The notes under the pieces were generated by a model that did no database searches, was not told the origin of the DNA, and worked only from the letters and a program-made list of their open reading frames with translations. This document shows positions 24,103-33,196 of a stretch of 64,000 bases of DNA, one piece after another. The position numbers and the translations under genes were made by a program. The stretch comes from LMEP-6097 sp049314535. Lineage in GTDB: Bacteria; Cyanobacteriota; Vampirovibrionia; LMEP-6097. Each line of letters starts with the position of its first letter. Position 1 is the first letter of the stretch. The stretch spans positions 1 to 64,000 of the forward strand of contig JBMOEX010000001.1 in NCBI GenBank assembly GCA_049314535.1, given 5' to 3'.

Positions 24103-26832
24103 TTACCCAGCTCTATTACCAACAGGCTCACCGCCACCAGTCTCAGAACCTACTCCACCACCTGTTCCGTTAAGACCAAGAGCTTTCTTTTTCTTTTTAA
24201 TAGTAGATCTTTTTAGTTCTTCCTGTTTTTCTGGAGGTAGTTTACCTGTAACTCTAAATTTAATTTGAGCTTTAACTAAAGCTTGTCTCTTATCAGCATC
24301 TTTAGTCTCTTCAGTTACATCCTCTGGTTTTTCATAAATTTTATCTTTAGGAAACTCTGCTTCGAAAATTACATAGGCTTCGATCTCGTCTCCATCAGTA
24401 TGTTCGCCATTGATGAGAGAATCTGAAATCGGATCTTCAAGAAGCTTCTGTATAGTTCTCTTCATCGGTCTTGCACCATAAGTTCTGTTATAACCTTCAG
24501 TCGAGACTTTATCTTTAACTTCATCTGTAAGAGTAATAGTCATACCTTTCTCTTTCAGTCTGCTTTCTAGATCTTTTTTCATGATATCGACTATCTTACG
24601 CATATCAGTACGAGTTAAGTGTTTAAATATAACGATATCATCAAGCCTGTTCAAGAACTCCGGTCTAAATGCACGTTTCATTTCTTCCATTACGGCATCT
24701 TTCATGCGTTTATATTTTTCATCTTCAGCTTGCTCTTCAGTATTAGAAGCGAAGAAACCTACACCAAAATCACTGTTCATGCGCTGAGCACCTACGTTAG
24801 AGGTCATGATAATAATAGTATTTTTAAAGCTAACTTTACGTCCTTTACTATCAGTTAAATGACCGTCATCTAACATCTGTAACATAACGTTAAATACGTC
24901 AGGGTGAGCCTTCTCTATTTCATCGAAAAGTACTACGCTGTAAGGCTTTCTACGAACGGCTTCAGTTAATTGACCGCCATCGCCGTAACCAACATATCCA
25001 GGAGGTGAACCTATAAGCTTACTTACAGTGTGCTTTTCCATGTACTCAGACATGTCCACTCTGATTAAATTATCAGCACTGCCGAAATAATAATCAGCAA
25101 GAACTTTAGCTAGCTCAGTCTTACCTACACCAGTAGGACCGCAGAACACAAAAGAACCTATCGGTCTTTCTGGATTTTTCAATCCCGCTCTAGCTCTTCT
25201 AATAGCTTTAGAAACAGCTGTAACAGCTGAGTCTTGACCTATAATTTTGCCATGAAGAGTATCTTCCATCTGTCTTAGCTTGTCATTCTCTCCAGCTTTT
25301 AAATCACCAACAGGAATCCCAGTCCAGCTAGCCACTATTTCAGCTATTTCTTCCTCGCCGACAGTAGGTTTATTTTTTTCTTGCTCTCTTCTCCACTCTT
25401 CTTGGAGACTACGAATTTTTTCTCTAATATTATTTTCTTGATCTCTGAGCTGTGAAGCTTTTTCAAATTCTTGCTGACGAATAGCTTCTTCTTTTTGTCT
25501 TGAAATAGTAACTAATTCATCTTCGTATTTTTTAGCTTCTGGTGGTAAACCACTAGCCTTAAGTCTTACTCGAGAACTAGCTTCATCTATAAGATCTATA
25601 GCTTTATCTGGTAAATGTCTATCGAAAATATATCTATCAGATAATCTAGCAGCAGCTTCTACAGCAGCATCAGTGATAATTAGGCGATGATGCTCTTCAT
25701 ATTTCTGTCTTAGACCAATAATGATCTGAATAGTCTCTTCTACAGAAGGAGAGTCTATAATTACAGGCTGAAAGCGTCTCTCTAGAGCAGCATCTCTTTC
25801 TATATGCTTACGATATTCTTCTAAAGTAGTAGTACCGATACATTGAAGCTCTCCACGAGCGAGTGCTGGTTTTAAAATATTTGCTGCATCTATAGCACCT
25901 TCAGCTGCTCCAGCTCCTATTAAAGTATGTAGCTCATCTATGACTAACATCATATTTCCAGCAGTACGGATTTCATCCATTATTTTTTTAAGTCTTTCTT
26001 CAAATTCGCCTCTATATTTAGTTCCAGCGACTAAAAGACCTAAATCTAAAACGATTAATTTTTTACCAACTAAAATATCTGGTACATCATTCGCTACTAT
26101 TTTTTGAGCTAAGCCCTCAGCTACAGCAGTTTTACCTACACCAGGTTCACCGATTAATACAGGATTATTCTTGGTTCTTCTACCTAATATTTGAATTACT
26201 CTTTCTATTTCCTCAGCACGCCCAATAACAGGATCTAATCTACCTTCGGCAGCAGCTAAAGTGAGATCTGTACCAAATTCATCTAAAGTAGGTGTTCTAG
26301 TTCTAGTATTTTGGTTAGCGTTTTTATTAGAACCCACTCCGAGTAAAGAATTATTAGTACTACTACCAGAACCACCAGTAGCAGTAGAGTTAGAACCTGA
26401 TTCACCAAGTAATCTAATAATATGCTGTCTAACTTTAGCTAAATCTACACCTAAATTATCTAAAACTCTCGCAGCGACTCCTTCACCTTCTCTGATTAAG
26501 CCTAGTAAAAGGTGCTCCGTACCTATATAGTTATGTCCGAACTGCCTAGCTTCATCCCAGCTTAATTCTAAAACCCATTTAGCTCTAGGTGTAAATGGAA
26601 TTTCAACTGCTACGAAACCTGAGCCTCTACCTATAATTTTTTCCACTTCGATGCGGGCGTCTTTTAAGTTCACTCCCATGGATTTTAGGGTTTTAGCTGC
26701 TACACCAGTTCCTTCTCCGATAAGTCCGAGCAATATCTGCTCGGTACCAACGAAATTATGACCAAGTCTTCTAGCTTCTTCTTGAGCTAGCATTATGACT
26801 TTTATCGCCTTCTCTGTAAATCTTTCAAACAT
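24103..26832 (-). CDS. clpC: ATP-dependent Clp protease ATP-binding subunit ClpC
   Basis: AAA+ unfoldase that feeds substrates to ClpP. Two N-terminal Clp repeats (MFERFTEKAIKVIMLAQEEARRLGHNFVGTEQILLGL and a second copy near residue 80), a Gly/Ser/Asn-rich linker, AAA1 with GEPGVGKT, the UVR-containing middle domain (KEEAIRQQEFEKASQLRDQEN) that identifies ClpC rather than ClpA/B, and AAA2 with GPTGVGKT. At 909 residues it is longer than usual (about 820-850), mainly from a charged and glycine-rich C-terminal tail (GGGVGSETGGGEPVG). It converges on the spermidine-synthase-like gene. No CtsR or McsA/B genes are nearby. Confidence 0.95.
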   Translation of the reverse strand: MFERFTEKAIKVIMLAQEEARRLGHNFVGTEQILLGLIGEGTGVAAKTLKSMGVNLKDARIEVEKIIGRGSGFVAVEIPFTPRAKWVLELSWDEARQFGHNYIGTEHLLLGLIREGEGVAARVLDNLGVDLAKVRQHIIRLLGESGSNSTATGGSGSSTNNSLLGVGSNKNANQNTRTRTPTLDEFGTDLTLAAAEGRLDPVIGRAEEIERVIQILGRRTKNNPVLIGEPGVGKTAVAEGLAQKIVANDVPDILVGKKLIVLDLGLLVAGTKYRGEFEERLKKIMDEIRTAGNMMLVIDELHTLIGAGAAEGAIDAANILKPALARGELQCIGTTTLEEYRKHIERDAALERRFQPVIIDSPSVEETIQIIIGLRQKYEEHHRLIITDAAVEAAARLSDRYIFDRHLPDKAIDLIDEASSRVRLKASGLPPEAKKYEDELVTISRQKEEAIRQQEFEKASQLRDQENNIREKIRSLQEEWRREQEKNKPTVGEEEIAEIVASWTGIPVGDLKAGENDKLRQMEDTLHGKIIGQDSAVTAVSKAIRRARAGLKNPERPIGSFVFCGPTGVGKTELAKVLADYYFGSADNLIRVDMSEYMEKHTVSKLIGSPPGYVGYGDGGQLTEAVRRKPYSVVLFDEIEKAHPDVFNVMLQMLDDGHLTDSKGRKVSFKNTIIIMTSNVGAQRMNSDFGVGFFASNTEEQAEDEKYKRMKDAVMEEMKRAFRPEFLNRLDDIVIFKHLTRTDMRKIVDIMKKDLESRLKEKGMTITLTDEVKDKVSTEGYNRTYGARPMKRTIQKLLEDPISDSLINGEHTDGDEIEAYVIFEAEFPKDKIYEKPEDVTEETKDADKRQALVKAQIKFRVTGKLPPEKQEELKRSTIKKKKKALGLNGTGGGVGSETGGGEPVGNRAG

Positions 26833-26948
26833 ATATAGTGCGTTAAGCTTTGCTAGTTAGTATCTTACCACCAATTCTAAAGCAGGTATCAAATCAACTT
26901 ACTTAGAGTGATTTAAATTATCAGAATTTAAGAAAGTCTAAATTAATG

Positions 26949-26987
26949 AAAAACAGTGAACCAAAGTTATTCTGGTTCACTGTTTTT
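26949..26987 (-). terminator. Rho-independent terminator of the LuxR-type regulator gene
   Basis: AAAAACAGTGAACCA (26949-26963) pairs perfectly over 15 bp with TGGTTCACTGTTTTT (26973-26987) around a 9-nt loop. On the minus strand the stem ends in a T run, 22 bp downstream of the regulator's stop codon. The A/T symmetry would allow it to work in both directions. Confidence 0.85.
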
Positions 26988-27008
26988 ACGGGTGTGTGTT
27001 AGGGAAAT

Positions 27009-27713
27009 TTAGATGGAGACAGTTGCTTTCATTAGACCTTCTAAGTCATGTTTTAGAGCGTAAAGTACGGCCTGAGTTCTATCGTTAACTTGAAGTTTCG
27101 TAAAGACGTTGTTGATGTGAGTCTTTACAGTCGATTCAGAGATGAATAGAGTTTTAGCAACTGATTTATAGTTAAAGCCTTCGCATAAATACTTTAATAC
27201 TTCTGCTTCTCTTTCAGTTAATAGTTCTAAATTCGCATAGTTAGTCTCATTAGAAGTAAGAACTGATCTATTTGTACTTAATGTCGTTTTAATAGCTTGG
27301 TTTAAAACAAAGTCTATAAATAGTTGGCATGCCTCAGCTGCTTCTATAGCAAGTGACATAGTTCTCTCAGCTCTTTCACTTAGTAACCATGCACTAATAT
27401 TTTTAGCGAAATAGATGTCAAACATTGAAGCTTCTTCAATACTTCTAGATATAAAGATTACTCTAGTATTAGGAGAGCTCATAGCTACCATATTTAGTAG
27501 GTCTGCTGTAGATCTTTCACCTGGTAATTCGCTAGACATAACGATAATATTTGGTTTGTTGAAATTTAAGTGTTGGATTAAAGCCTCTTGATAATCTACT
27601 CTTTCGATTTTATTAAAGCCAGCCATGTTTAGTTCTTTTGTAATTTGAACAGTTGACTGTACTGGGCTTAATGCGATAATCGCTTCTCTAGTTAGGCTTT
27701 GGTGTTTAATCAT
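27009..27713 (-). CDS. LuxR/NarL-type regulator with degenerate receiver domain
   Basis: A 234-residue DNA-binding regulator. The C-terminal HTH is typical (LLTEREAEVLKYLCEGFNYKSVAKTLFISESTVKTHINNVFTKL). The N-terminal 130 residues resemble a receiver fold, but where phospho-acceptor Asp is expected (usual pattern PDVVLMDLxMPG) this protein has PNIIVMSSELPG, so the Asp is Ser60. The acidic pair near the N-terminus is also missing (IIALSPVQS). It is therefore probably not activated by phosphorylation. It stands alone, has its own terminator and one of the best ribosome binding sites here, and no histidine kinase is adjacent. Confidence 0.85.
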   Translation of the reverse strand: MIKHQSLTREAIIALSPVQSTVQITKELNMAGFNKIERVDYQEALIQHLNFNKPNIIVMSSELPGERSTADLLNMVAMSSPNTRVIFISRSIEEASMFDIYFAKNISAWLLSERAERTMSLAIEAAEACQLFIDFVLNQAIKTTLSTNRSVLTSNETNYANLELLTEREAEVLKYLCEGFNYKSVAKTLFISESTVKTHINNVFTKLQVNDRTQAVLYALKHDLEGLMKATVSI

Positions 27714-27721
27714 TTATGGTG

Positions 27722-27727
27722 CTCCTC
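27722..27727 (-). promoter_or_regulatory. Ribosome binding site of the LuxR-type regulator
   Basis: GAGGAG on the minus strand, 8 nt upstream of the ATG at 27713. It shows that Shine-Dalgarno initiation is used here alongside leaderless genes. The further upstream 27728-27984 is AT-rich with long A and T runs and no gene. Confidence 0.6.
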
Positions 27728-27946
27728 TTTTCCTTTTTCCTCTTTAGTGACTTTGTTTTAGTCCTTTAGTTCTCGCACTTACGATATAGGCCAATAAGCG
27801 AAGAGGATAATAGGGGGAACCCCAGTTCAAAAATGAAAATTTAAACTACATAATTAATATATCGGCTACTTTCTGGAAAACTTTAGCTTTTTTTTGAAAA
27901 TTTTTAAAAAATTTTTTGATTTTAATTAGTCCATTTACTTTAAAGC

Positions 27947-27975
27947 TTGCAAAGACTTAGAATAGTTAGCATAGT
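27947..27975 (+). promoter_or_regulatory. ftsH promoter, near-leaderless
   Basis: TTGCAA (27947-27952), a 17-bp spacer, CATAGT (27970-27975). The predicted transcription start is about 27982, three bases before the ATG at 27985. Confidence 0.45.
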
Positions 27976-27984
27976 TGTAACTAT

Positions 27985-29985
27985 ATGAAGAAAGTCCCCT
28001 CTACTTTACCTCTAGTTGTTTTAGTGCTGTTCCTATCTCTCTTTGTCATGAGTTTGATGGGACAGGATAATAAAAGAAGAATCCTGAGCTACAGCGATTT
28101 TATTAAGCGAGTTTTACCTAACGATGGTTCGTCTAGTCCTATATATAGAGTCATTTTGACTAATGGCGATGATATAGCTAAGATCGAGGATAAAAATGGT
28201 GAGATCTACTACGCTCGTATTCCAGCAAGTTTACTAGGTGCTAATCAAGATTTAGCTGATAGGCTCGTTAATCATGACATCGAGGTAGATGTTAAAGCCC
28301 AGTCTAACGAAGGTTTCTGGATAAATATTATTTCTAATTTTATTATTCCAGTAGGTTTATTTGCATTCTTTATATTTATGCTCAGAAACGCTGGTGGCGG
28401 CGGTCCTATGTCTTTCGGAAAGAGCAGGGCGAAGATGATGACTAAAGACATTAATGTCAGCTTTGATGATGTCGCTGGTATTAGTGAAAGTAAAAGAGAA
28501 TTAGAAGAGATAGTAGATTTTCTGAAAAGTACAGATAAATACAAGGCTCTGGGGGCTAAGGTGCCGAAGGGGGTTTTGCTGGTAGGTCCACCTGGTTGTG
28601 GTAAAACTTTACTTGCAAAAGCGGTAGCTGGTGAGGCTGGAGTGCCTTTCTTTAGTATCAGTGGCTCTGATTTCGTCGAGATGTTCGTCGGGGTAGGAGC
28701 TAGTAGAGTTAGAGATCTTTTCGAGCAGGCTAAGAAAAATGCACCATGTATCATTTTTATAGATGAGATAGATGCAGTCGGTAGGCAGCGTAGCGGTATG
28801 TCTGGTGGCGGAAATGATGAGCGTGAGCAGACTTTAAACCAGTTATTAGTAGAGATGGATGGCTTTCAACCTAACTCTGGAATTATTGTTTTAGCTGCGA
28901 CGAATAGACCAGATGTCTTGGATAAGGCATTATTAAGACCAGGTAGATTTGATAGGAAAGTAGTTATAGATACTCCAGATTTAGCTGGCAGAAAGCAGAT
29001 CTTAGATGTTCACGCCAGAGGCAAGCCTATGGCAGCTGACATAGATCTAAAAGTTATAGCGAAAAGAACACCAGGTTTCAGTGGTGCAGATTTAATGAAT
29101 TTGGTAAATGAATCAGCGATACTGGCTGCAAGGGATACTGCTAAAGAGATTCAGGTTAAACACATAGAAGAAGCTATAGATAAGGTTGCTATTGGTCCAG
29201 AGAAACGCAGTAAAATCATTAAGCCTAAAGATCAGTTAAATACTGCGATTCATGAAATAGGTCATACGATAATTAGTATTTTTAAAGAATCTAATAATGA
29301 ATTTCATAAAGTAACTATTATCCCAAGAGGTATGGCATTAGGTTTGACTTGGTCTACTGAAGAGGAATATAAAGTATCGGCTTCTGAAAAGCATTTAAAG
29401 ACAGAGATGATGGTGCTTTTAGGTGGCAGAGTGGCAGAGGAGATAACTTTCGGTAAGGAAAATATTACTACTGGCGCGTCTAATGATATGGAAAGATGCA
29501 CTGCTATTGCAAGAGCGATGATCACTCGTTATGGAATGAATAGTAATTTAGGCATAGTCACTTATGGTGATAATGAATCTAATCCTTATCTGTCTCAGAG
29601 CTCTTATATGCAGAACTATAGTGATGAGTTTGCTAAAAAAATCGATGAGGAAGTTAAGGATTTAATACAGACTATGTACACGGAGGTAAAGACTCTCTTA
29701 AATGAAAAGAAAACTCTTTTACTAGGCTTATCTCAGGAGCTTTTAAGAAGAGAGACTTTAGATAAAGAACAAGTTTTCTTAACTATAGAGCAGATACAGA
29801 AAGGCGAATATGAAATCTTAAGTTTAGAGGAGATGGAAAAAATCGCTACTTCTAGAATGCCAGAGCGTGTTGAAACTATGATACGTGAAGAAGAAGCTCA
29901 GAGACGTGATGAGCGTGAGAGATTAAGAAAAGAAGAGAACGAGGAAAAGCGTGAAGACACTAGAGATAAAGATGAAGAAGCTTAG
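27985..29985 (+). CDS. ftsH: ATP-dependent zinc metalloprotease FtsH
   Basis: Membrane-anchored AAA protease that extracts and degrades membrane and short-lived cytosolic proteins. Two membrane segments near the N-terminus (LPLVVLVLFLSLFVMSLMG and ISNFIIPVGLFAFFIFML) flank a short periplasmic domain. The AAA module has GPPGCGKT (from about residue 201), FIDEIDAVGRQR and ATNRPDVLDKALLRPGRFDR. The zinc site is HEIGH (423-427), with the third ligand region TTGASNDMERCT. The C-terminal tail is highly charged (RDERERLRKEENEEKREDTRD). alaS begins within its final codons. Confidence 0.96.
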   Translation: MKKVPSTLPLVVLVLFLSLFVMSLMGQDNKRRILSYSDFIKRVLPNDGSSSPIYRVILTNGDDIAKIEDKNGEIYYARIPASLLGANQDLADRLVNHDIEVDVKAQSNEGFWINIISNFIIPVGLFAFFIFMLRNAGGGGPMSFGKSRAKMMTKDINVSFDDVAGISESKRELEEIVDFLKSTDKYKALGAKVPKGVLLVGPPGCGKTLLAKAVAGEAGVPFFSISGSDFVEMFVGVGASRVRDLFEQAKKNAPCIIFIDEIDAVGRQRSGMSGGGNDEREQTLNQLLVEMDGFQPNSGIIVLAATNRPDVLDKALLRPGRFDRKVVIDTPDLAGRKQILDVHARGKPMAADIDLKVIAKRTPGFSGADLMNLVNESAILAARDTAKEIQVKHIEEAIDKVAIGPEKRSKIIKPKDQLNTAIHEIGHTIISIFKESNNEFHKVTIIPRGMALGLTWSTEEEYKVSASEKHLKTEMMVLLGGRVAEEITFGKENITTGASNDMERCTAIARAMITRYGMNSNLGIVTYGDNESNPYLSQSSYMQNYSDEFAKKIDEEVKDLIQTMYTEVKTLLNEKKTLLLGLSQELLRRETLDKEQVFLTIEQIQKGEYEILSLEEMEKIATSRMPERVETMIREEEAQRRDERERLRKEENEEKREDTRDKDEEA

Positions 29986-32900
29986 TACTAATGAGATTCG
30001 CAGAGCTTGGATAAATTTTTTTGAAAAAGACTGTGGTCTAGAGCATAAGTTTTACAAAAGTGCTTCTTTAGTACCTGATAATCCTACTCTGCTTTTAAAC
30101 TCTGCTGGTATGGTACCTTTCATCCCATACTTTATAGGAGCGACTAAAAGACCAGAGCCACCGAGGGCTGTAAGTATACAGAAGTGTGCTCGTGTCGGTG
30201 GTAAAGACAGCGATTTAAGTAATATCGGTTATACGCAGAGGCATCATAGTTTTTTTGAGATGTTGGGGAATTTTTCTTTTGGTAATTACTTTAAACAAGA
30301 AGTTATTCCTATGGCTTGGAAATTCGTTACTGAAGTTTTAGGACTTCCATCTGAAAAGCTTTATGTATCAGTTTTTGAAGGTGATGATACTAGACCTTTT
30401 GATGAAGAATCTTATAATCTTTGGGCTGATATTTTTAAAAATGTCTATCCTGAAAAAGAAATCGCTGAGCATATTTGGAAGTTAACAGCGAAGGATAATT
30501 TTTGGGGACCGCCAGGTCCTACTGGTCCATGCGGTCCTTGTAGTGAAATTTATTATGATCTTGGGGAGCATATTCTAGATAAGGATGATAGATATATAGA
30601 GATCTGGAATCTAGTGTTTATGCAGTTTGAAAAGCTAGATGACGGCAGCTTAAAGCCTCTGGAGCATAAGAATATAGATACTGGTGCTGGTTTAGAGCGT
30701 ATAGCGATGGTTTTGCAGGGTGTTAATAATACTTTTGAAATAGATGAGCTTGCGGAGCTGGTTTCTGCGACGAAGGCTGAGGTTTTTAAAGGTGCGGTTG
30801 GGGCTGTTGTTGGTGAGGCTGTTAATCAAAATGCAGAAATAGCAGTTCAGCAGCAGTCTCATGAGGCATATTTTAAAATTATCGTAGATCACTTACGCTG
30901 TGCATGCTTTTTAATAGCTGATGGTGTTAGACCTAGTAATGTGAGTAGAGGTTATGTGCTTAGAATGTTGATTAGAAGAGCGGCACGCTTTTTGCATAAA
31001 CTAGGTTGTAATTCTGAACCGCTTTTATATAAGTTATCAGAGAAGGCTGTAGATATTTATGGAGCTTTTTATGATGAGCTGGTTTCGAGTAAAGAGCTTA
31101 TAGCAAGCGTGCTTAGAAAAGAGGAAGAGCTTTTTGCTAAGACGGTTGAGAATGGGTTAGAAAAAATAGATTTGCTCATTATTCGGACTATTGATCAGAA
31201 AATTACAAATATTTCTGTAGGTAAGAAAGTCGTTGAAGGTGAGATAGTTGATCCTTCACCTCGGCAAAACAGGATGGCTTTGCAGTATGAGACGTTCCTT
31301 GAAGAAAGAGAGATTGTTTGTAAGCTTTCAGGTGATCTTTTGTTTAATATATATTCAACTTATGGCTTACCGATTGAAATAATAGAGGACCAAGTAGATT
31401 CTTGGAATAAATGTTTAAATTATGAAGGTGAACTTGACGACGCTCCAGAATTTAAAGATATTTCAGAGTTTGTGCACGAAGCTATAAGGGGTGATCGCGG
31501 AGCGCTAAAAAGCTTTGGCTCTAAAAAATTTACACTCAAAATCGATTATGAAGGCTACGAAAAAGCTCGTGAAGAGCATTCTAAAGCTTCTTCTACTTCT
31601 GCCTTTAACGTCTCCGTAACTTCAGAAAAATCACTATCACAGCTTTTACAGGCTTATCCTAAGACAGAGTTTTTAGGTTACGCTCAGGAAGAGACTGAAG
31701 CTGAGATTTTAATGATTTTAGATAAGGATAAAAATCCTATTTCTGAAATTAATTTCTCGGATATTTTAGCTCAGGGAAATTCTAATTCAAGTTCAGAAAA
31801 ACTTGTTTCTGTTGAAACTAAATTAGAGACCGCAAGTGGACTTGTGCAGCGGTCTCCTGAAGATTATTACGAATTTTTTCTTTTACTGAATAAGACTACT
31901 TTTTATGCTGAGTCTGGTGGTCAAGTATCTGATTCAGGATATATTATTAAAGACCTTGCAGCGAATACTTTACTTGGGCAGAGTGGTTTAAAGACGGAGA
32001 CCGAAAATGAAGCGATGCAACAGTCTCAGATCCAGTTTCCAGATGATAATCTGAAAATTAATATCTCACATAATTTACTTTTTAGTGTGAAAGATGTAAA
32101 AGCCATAGATGGTCGTATCTTACATAAACTAGTCATAGAGCTGCCTTGTGATTCTATTTCTAAAGACACGCAGGCAGTTTTAAAAACTGGTGATTTGATT
32201 AAAGCGCAGGTAAATTCTAAACAGCGCCTGCTTACTAAGTTTCATCATAGCTCTTGTCATTTACTGCAAGCTGCTTTAAGGAAGGTGTTAGGAAATACAG
32301 TTACTCAAGCGGGTTCTCTAGTCTCTGCGGAATATACACGTTTTGATTTCAACTATGAATCAGCTCTTAGTAAAGAGCAGTTAAATGTTGTGGAAAAACA
32401 GATGAATGATTGGGTGAAGGCTGCTTTGCCTGTAACTACTATAGAGACTAGCTTTGATGAGGCTGTTAAATTAGGAGCTTTAGCATTTTTTGAAGATAAG
32501 TATGAAGATAATGTCAGAGTCTTGAAAATAGCGAATGAATCGGAAGTGGCTTCAGTAGAACTCTGTGGCGGAACGCATGTGTCAAATACAGCCGAAATAG
32601 CTCAAGTGAAAATAGCTAGTGAGTCTTCAGTTGCTAGTGGAGTTAGACGTATAAAACTCTTTGTAAATGAGTGTGCTGAAAGATTTATTAAGGAAGAGCA
32701 GTTAAAGCAGTCTGATATAGAAGAACTAGAGAAGCGTAAAGAGCTTGAAAAGCAGTTAGAGAATGAGAAAAAAGCAGAAAAGTTACGCCTGCTAAATGCT
32801 AAAACAGATGAGTTTTTAAAACTGGCGTTTGAAAAAGACGGGAGAACCTTTATTATTGCTGATCTTAATCAAATTGTTGATTTTACACTAGAAGCTGATG

Positions 32901-33196
32901 TCTTGAAAGACTTTGCTACTAATCTGAAGGAAAGTTTAGAAGCGAAAGGCCTTTTAATATGGCTTTTCTTTATTGGGGCTTTTGATGAAAAGGTAACGAT
33001 TCTAGGGGCTTGTTCTAAATCTCTTGCTGAGATTGATAAATTTAAAGTTAACAATCTAATTAAATCTGCGGCTAATATTTGTGGCGGTGGCGGTGGTGGT
33101 CGCCCTGATTTCGCTCAGGCGGGTGCTAAAAATATAGCTAAAATTCCAGAAGCTCTAGCCATGATTAAAGACACAGTGCTAGAAGGTGTTCGATAA
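29972..33196 (+). CDS. alaS: Alanyl-tRNA synthetase with multiple insertions
   Basis: Charges tRNA-Ala and clears mischarged Ser/Gly. I choose ATG 29972 because the family starts with this segment (MKKLSTNEIRRAWINFF). Catalytic domain: LLNSAGMVPF, QRHHSFFEMLGNFSFG, GAGLERI. Editing domain: HHSSCHLLQAALR and CGGTHVSNTAEI. A C-terminal domain ends with GGGGGGRPDFAQAGA. At 1074 residues it is about 200 longer than usual. The excess is in loops: about 260-297 (ending NAEIAVQQQS, repeat copy H), 396-450, and 600-690 with palindromic copies I and J. It overlaps ftsH by 14 bp and is followed without a gap by the MlaE gene. Confidence 0.94.
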   Translation: MKKLSTNEIRRAWINFFEKDCGLEHKFYKSASLVPDNPTLLLNSAGMVPFIPYFIGATKRPEPPRAVSIQKCARVGGKDSDLSNIGYTQRHHSFFEMLGNFSFGNYFKQEVIPMAWKFVTEVLGLPSEKLYVSVFEGDDTRPFDEESYNLWADIFKNVYPEKEIAEHIWKLTAKDNFWGPPGPTGPCGPCSEIYYDLGEHILDKDDRYIEIWNLVFMQFEKLDDGSLKPLEHKNIDTGAGLERIAMVLQGVNNTFEIDELAELVSATKAEVFKGAVGAVVGEAVNQNAEIAVQQQSHEAYFKIIVDHLRCACFLIADGVRPSNVSRGYVLRMLIRRAARFLHKLGCNSEPLLYKLSEKAVDIYGAFYDELVSSKELIASVLRKEEELFAKTVENGLEKIDLLIIRTIDQKITNISVGKKVVEGEIVDPSPRQNRMALQYETFLEEREIVCKLSGDLLFNIYSTYGLPIEIIEDQVDSWNKCLNYEGELDDAPEFKDISEFVHEAIRGDRGALKSFGSKKFTLKIDYEGYEKAREEHSKASSTSAFNVSVTSEKSLSQLLQAYPKTEFLGYAQEETEAEILMILDKDKNPISEINFSDILAQGNSNSSSEKLVSVETKLETASGLVQRSPEDYYEFFLLLNKTTFYAESGGQVSDSGYIIKDLAANTLLGQSGLKTETENEAMQQSQIQFPDDNLKINISHNLLFSVKDVKAIDGRILHKLVIELPCDSISKDTQAVLKTGDLIKAQVNSKQRLLTKFHHSSCHLLQAALRKVLGNTVTQAGSLVSAEYTRFDFNYESALSKEQLNVVEKQMNDWVKAALPVTTIETSFDEAVKLGALAFFEDKYEDNVRVLKIANESEVASVELCGGTHVSNTAEIAQVKIASESSVASGVRRIKLFVNECAERFIKEEQLKQSDIEELEKRKELEKQLENEKKAEKLRLLNAKTDEFLKLAFEKDGRTFIIADLNQIVDFTLEADVLKDFATNLKESLEAKGLLIWLFFIGAFDEKVTILGACSKSLAEIDKFKVNNLIKSAANICGGGGGGRPDFAQAGAKNIAKIPEALAMIKDTVLEGVR
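30827..30860 (+). repeat. Degenerate repeat end in alaS (copy H)
   Basis: This 34-base stretch aligns without gaps to the repeat right end (GAAAACGCAGAAATTGGAG... joined to the type-1 arm end) with about 8 mismatches. It encodes NAEIAVQQQS in the same frame as NAEIGV and NGVVQWS elsewhere. A possible core remnant AAGGCTGAGG is at 30773-30782, at nearly the right distance. Confidence 0.55.
31826..31856 (+). repeat. 31-bp palindrome in alaS (copy I)
   Basis: GAGACCGC and GCGGTCTC form perfect 8-bp inverted ends; TTGTGCAGCGGTCTC equals the arm of copy F. In frame it encodes ETASGLVQRS, parallel to VVQWS. With a 5-bp duplication it would add 36 bp (12 codons). Confidence 0.75.
31997..32027 (+). 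repeat. 31-bp degenerate palindrome in alaS (copy J)
   Basis: GAGACCGAAAATGAAGC ... CAACAGTCTC: ends GAGAC/GTCTC, the same length as copy I. GAAAATGAAGCGATGCAACAGTCTC matches the repeat end at 18 of 25 bases. In frame it encodes ENEAMQQS, parallel to ENGVVQWS. Flanks AGACG and AGATC share the first three bases. Confidence 0.55.
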
